A stretch of DNA of 64,000 nucleotides. Origin: Posidonia oceanica. Lineage: Eukaryota; Streptophyta; Magnoliopsida; Alismatales; Posidoniaceae. Of this stretch, positions 60,552 to 64,000 are shown piece after piece. The notes beneath the pieces were generated by a model. It searched no databases and had not been told where the DNA came from. It worked only from the letters and a program-made list of their open reading frames with translations. Both the position numbers and the translations under genes were made by a program. Location: NCBI GenBank assembly GCA_037176725.1, contig JAZBRS010000057.1:91285501-91349500 (forward strand), read 5' to 3'. Positions within the stretch are counted from its first letter, which is position 1. Each line of letters starts with the position of its first letter.

Positions 60552-62969
60552 TGTTGACACCCCATCTTGGCAGGCTTGGACCACTTGGGGCCCTCCTGGT
60601 GATTGCTGGACTCAAACCTAACCCAAAACCAAACCCTAATCCTCTTCTTTACCCTCCAAAATCAGCCCATCTTGACCTAAGCCTTTACCCCTCTTCCCAA
60701 GCTCAAAACCTAACCAAAACCCATAGGAAAACCCACCAACACTCACTTAACAAGCCTATCCAAGAACCTAGAAATTTTCAAACCTAGGCCATTCCCAAAA
60801 ACCCTAGAAAACCTAGGCAAAACTCCCCTTTTTCTACACCTTGAAACCCCTCCAAAACCTTTTTAGAATCAAACCAAAACTTCAGGACCAACACCTCAAA
60901 CCCTAGACTACCCACTCACCAATTTTCACCTCATTCCAAAACCCTTAAGACCCCCTTTCATCCAAATTATCCTTTTCTCTCTCTGGGATTATCGTTTTCT
61001 CTCTCCTCTCTCTCTCCTGATTATCATCTCTCTTTTCATCCCCTTCTTGCTCCCTCTCTGGCCTGGCTGTGGGCCCCCTTTATGCTTCTATCTTTCCTCT
61101 ATCTTATTCCTATTTTTACTTTATTTTTAGCCTTTTTCCTGAATTTTAAAAATCATTTCTCTCCAACCCATCTCTTTTCCTTTTATTTCCCTCTTTTCCC
61201 CTTTTCCTTCTTCCTTCTCCTTTCTGTTTCTCTCTTTTGCAAAAATCCATGAAAACCCCTAAAAATCTGTAAAACCCCAAAACATAAAAGAAACAAATCA
61301 GAACCCTAAGAAAAACAATTAAAAAACATTAAACAAGCAATTAAAAACCTAAACTTAACTAAATCAAACTAAAAGGAAAACCAAGCATGTAAGCTAAAAA
61401 ATGCAAAACAAATCAAAAGAAAACACTGAAAAATCAAGGAAAAAACTAAAATAAAACCAAAACCTACCAAAAGTAAAAACCCCATCAAAAGAATTAAAAA
61501 ACAAAACCTAAAAAGAAGAATTAAAAAGCAAACACTAAAACAAGTAATTAAAGAAGCAAAAGGACTTAACCTAATAAACATAAGAAAAAGCAAGTTAAAA
61601 AACTTAGTTAAAAGGAAAAGAAAAACACATTTAAAAGACTTAAAAACACCCCATCAAACCACGGAAATCTAACCAAAAACTTCAAGAAAAATCAACAAAT
61701 AAAAATCCAAGCATAATTTAAAAGACTTAAGAAAGAAAAAACCCTAAGAAGACTAAAACTTAAAAACCTAAAAATAACCCTGGTTAATACGAAAATAAAT
61801 CCTAAAAGAATCCTAATCAATATCCTAAATATCCAACAAGGGAAACACAATTTTTAAAACAACTTAAAACAAGGTTTAACAAACATTTAATCAAGTGAAA
61901 ACCAATTAAAAGCAAAACCAAAACCCTAAAACCCTAATCAAGCCCAAAACACATTAATCAACCCAAAATGGCCATTAAAAAATTTAATTAAAACCCTAAT
62001 TCACATCACAACCTTTCTAGTATTTTTATTTATTTTTAGTTCATTTTTACTAATTTTATTTCCCCATTCTACCCTCTCTTCTTTCTTACTTCTCTTTTTC
62101 TTTCTTTCCTTTCCTTACTGGGCCCAATCCAGCCCGTTTTTCTTTTTTCTTTTATTTCTTTTTTTTCCTTCGGCCCGCAGCAGTCCGGCCTAGCCTTCTC
62201 CACCCCTTCTTCCTCCTTCACCTTCTCTGCATTTTTTCCACCGGTTTTCTCCCGCGGCCAGCAACAGTCCTCCCTCCTTCATTTTTGAATTCAAGCTTCC
62301 ATCCTGTCACCTACAGCAGCTCGCCGCTTCTCCTCTATCTCAGCACCATTTTCGGGAGGCATTGAATGCCAATCGCCTCGCCGACGCCCGTCATTTTTGC
62401 TGCAGTGCCGCCGGTGGAATTCAAACCTCCAGCACGCCCAGCAGCCTCCGTCCTCTGATAAAAGCCAGCCCTTCAATCCTCCTTCATCGCTTTTTGACGC
62501 TCCGAGAGAGAGAGAGCTGAGAAATCCAGAGAATTCCCCAGAAAATCCCCTTTCTTCTCCCTCTGATTTTCAGTAGAACTTCCCCTTCTTTCTCCTCTGA
62601 AACCAGCCCGTTCCAGCCTCAAATTCCCTTCCATTTTGATCCCCCAAGTTCACCCAGGAAACCAGCGATCCCCTCCCGCCATTTCCCGGCCATTCCACCC
62701 CTCAGAACCACCCCAGTTCACCTGAATCCACCGCAGAGCACCAACAGAAGCCAACTCCAACCCATTTCGGAATTCCCACCACCACTGAACTCCATTTCTC
62801 CCCAAATCTTCCTAAGTTACTCGCCTGACATCCACCTTTCCAGAGCACCAGACCTCCAGCCCTCTCCCTCACGACAGACCGAGAAATCCACAACAAACAC
62901 AAGCCTTCTCCACTGACCAGAAACCGACCCAACCTCCAAATCTTCTCCACGCTCTCCAGAAGCCCAATC
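60552..62969 (+). repeat. Element A-type LTR, 5' 2.4 kb, inserted in the previous LTR
   Basis: Starts TGTTGACACCCCATCTTGGC and continues like the first 2.4 kb of element A's LTR read 5' to 3', including the A/C-rich and CTCTCTCTCC tracts. It ends at 62969, where a further LTR is inserted in the opposite direction. Confidence 0.8.
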
Positions 62970-64000
62970 TGTAGCGATCCCGATCAGAATCAGGCTCGCT
63001 ATATAGCGGCGATTGGATCCGAGGAAGGGGCTCGATTCGAAAACGCTTGAAATCGAGGAGAAAAGGAAAAGATAAGACAAATCAGAGTCGCCACCACGTC
63101 TATTAACGGGAGACAAGGAAAATCGGGGAAATGCGTGAATTAACGCGCAAAACCGAGCAAGAAATGCAAAGCAAAGCAATGCAAAGGAAAACAAATGCAA
63201 ACAAATGCAAATGAGATGACTCTAGCCTAGGATAAGGGCAGTACGGTCATTGCGGGCCAGAAGACAGGGTAAGGACTCCTGTTACGCGCGGGGAAGGTGT
63301 TAGGCACCCCCGACACGCCCGAGAATCGGTCTTTCTAGGCTTACGCTCGCATACGCAGGAAAATGCAGGATTGAATGCCTATGTGCCTATAAATGCCTAA
63401 ATGAATGCTCAAGGTGTGCTCTAAGTGGGAAGAAACAAAGCAAGGAAGTAAACGTGCTCTCTAAGTGCTCAGCTGCGCTGTCTGTGTTCCGAACCAGGCG
63501 AAACCTAGCTCGTGAGAACTCCAGGCAGTAAGCATCATAGCCCTATATGCAAATGCAGGCGAGAAAGCAAAACGACGAGGAAACCATGCAATGCAGTCGG
63601 CATGCAAGGGAAAACGGCGTAAAATACGCAAAACTAGACGAGAAAAGAGCGAGGTACGCAGAACGGAGCAAAAGAACAAGACCGGCACACAAAACAAGCG
63701 AGAAAGCAAGGCAACACGCGAAACGAGACAAGAAAACTGAAAGGCACGCAAAACGATGCAAAAGACGATAGCGGACACGCAAAACCGTGCCAAAAGGAAA
63801 GCGAGCACGCAGAACGGCGCAAAAGCAAAGTAGGCACGCAAAACGGTGCCAAAGCGAGAGCGGGCACGCGAAACTGTGCCAAAACAGCGAAGCAAAAACC
63901 TCGGAAAAGCCATGCGAATGCAAGAATGCAGAAAAAGATTAGAAGAGGCCAAAGGGGAGACAAAACAACGTGTGTGTAAGAACAGACGTCATTTAGGACC
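62970..64000 (-). repeat. Element A-type LTR, 3' end, at the window edge
   Basis: Begins at 62970 with TGTAGCGATCCCGATCAGAA (the LTR end on the minus strand), followed by the internal PBS-like site (63085-63094), the conserved block (about 63268-63350) and the minisatellite (63600-63890). It continues past the window. Confidence 0.8.

Overview
The window is repeat-dominated plant nuclear DNA. There are no bacterial-type genes. The recognisable coding sequence is almost all transposable-element protein: Ty3/Gypsy of the Tat/Ogre type, Ty1/Copia, a LINE and a Mutator-like element. The one apparent host sequence is a single exon of a MYB4R1-like (SNAPc subunit 4-like) protein. Intron borders, 5-bp target-site duplications and nested LTR elements point to an angiosperm with a large genome. 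The species cannot be told from the sequence.

Centre (15028-42586, minus strand): one complete giant LTR retrotransposon of 27,559 bp, here 'element A'. It has two 5.9-kb LTRs, a perfect 5-bp target-site duplication (AGAGC at 15023-15027 and 42587-42591), a primer binding site, a polypurine tract, a gag-pro-pol frame with two RNase H domains, and a second sense-strand ORF ('ORF3') downstream of integrase. Its 3' untranslated region holds tandem arrays. The gag start region and ORF3 carry in-frame stops, so the copy is structurally complete but probably not autonomous. It landed in the last codons of a decayed Copia element (LTR at 14885-15008, RNase H at 42592-43047).

Right (45049-60130, minus strand): 'element B', a related but older Ogre-like element inserted into the 3' part of a LINE. 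It keeps its 3' LTR, polypurine tract, a 2.1-kb array of 60-61-bp repeats, an intact 419-aa ORF3 and a broken integrase. A 5.8-kb solo LTR (53640-59410, TSD GGTAT) splits the integrase. Three further LTR pieces are nested one inside the other up to the window edge.

Left (1-15022): a fragment of an Ogre-like 3' untranslated region in the opposite orientation (1-1968) abuts a MuDR-type transposase gene. The first coding part of that gene is split by another solo LTR (2802-8278, TSD TAAAC). Next come about 6.6 kb without identifiable genes apart from the MYB4R1-like exon (12153-12464), with several unexplained inverted-repeat clusters.

The best leads for something new are: ORF3 and the conserved spacer before it, shared by two element families; a hairpin module with a covarying base pair next to the 3'UTR arrays of three elements; a hairpin around the polypurine tract of element A; a copy of the start of the primer binding site inside every LTR; and the cluster of four 27-bp inverted repeats at 10308-10465. 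All identities and divergence figures are by eye, not by alignment software.
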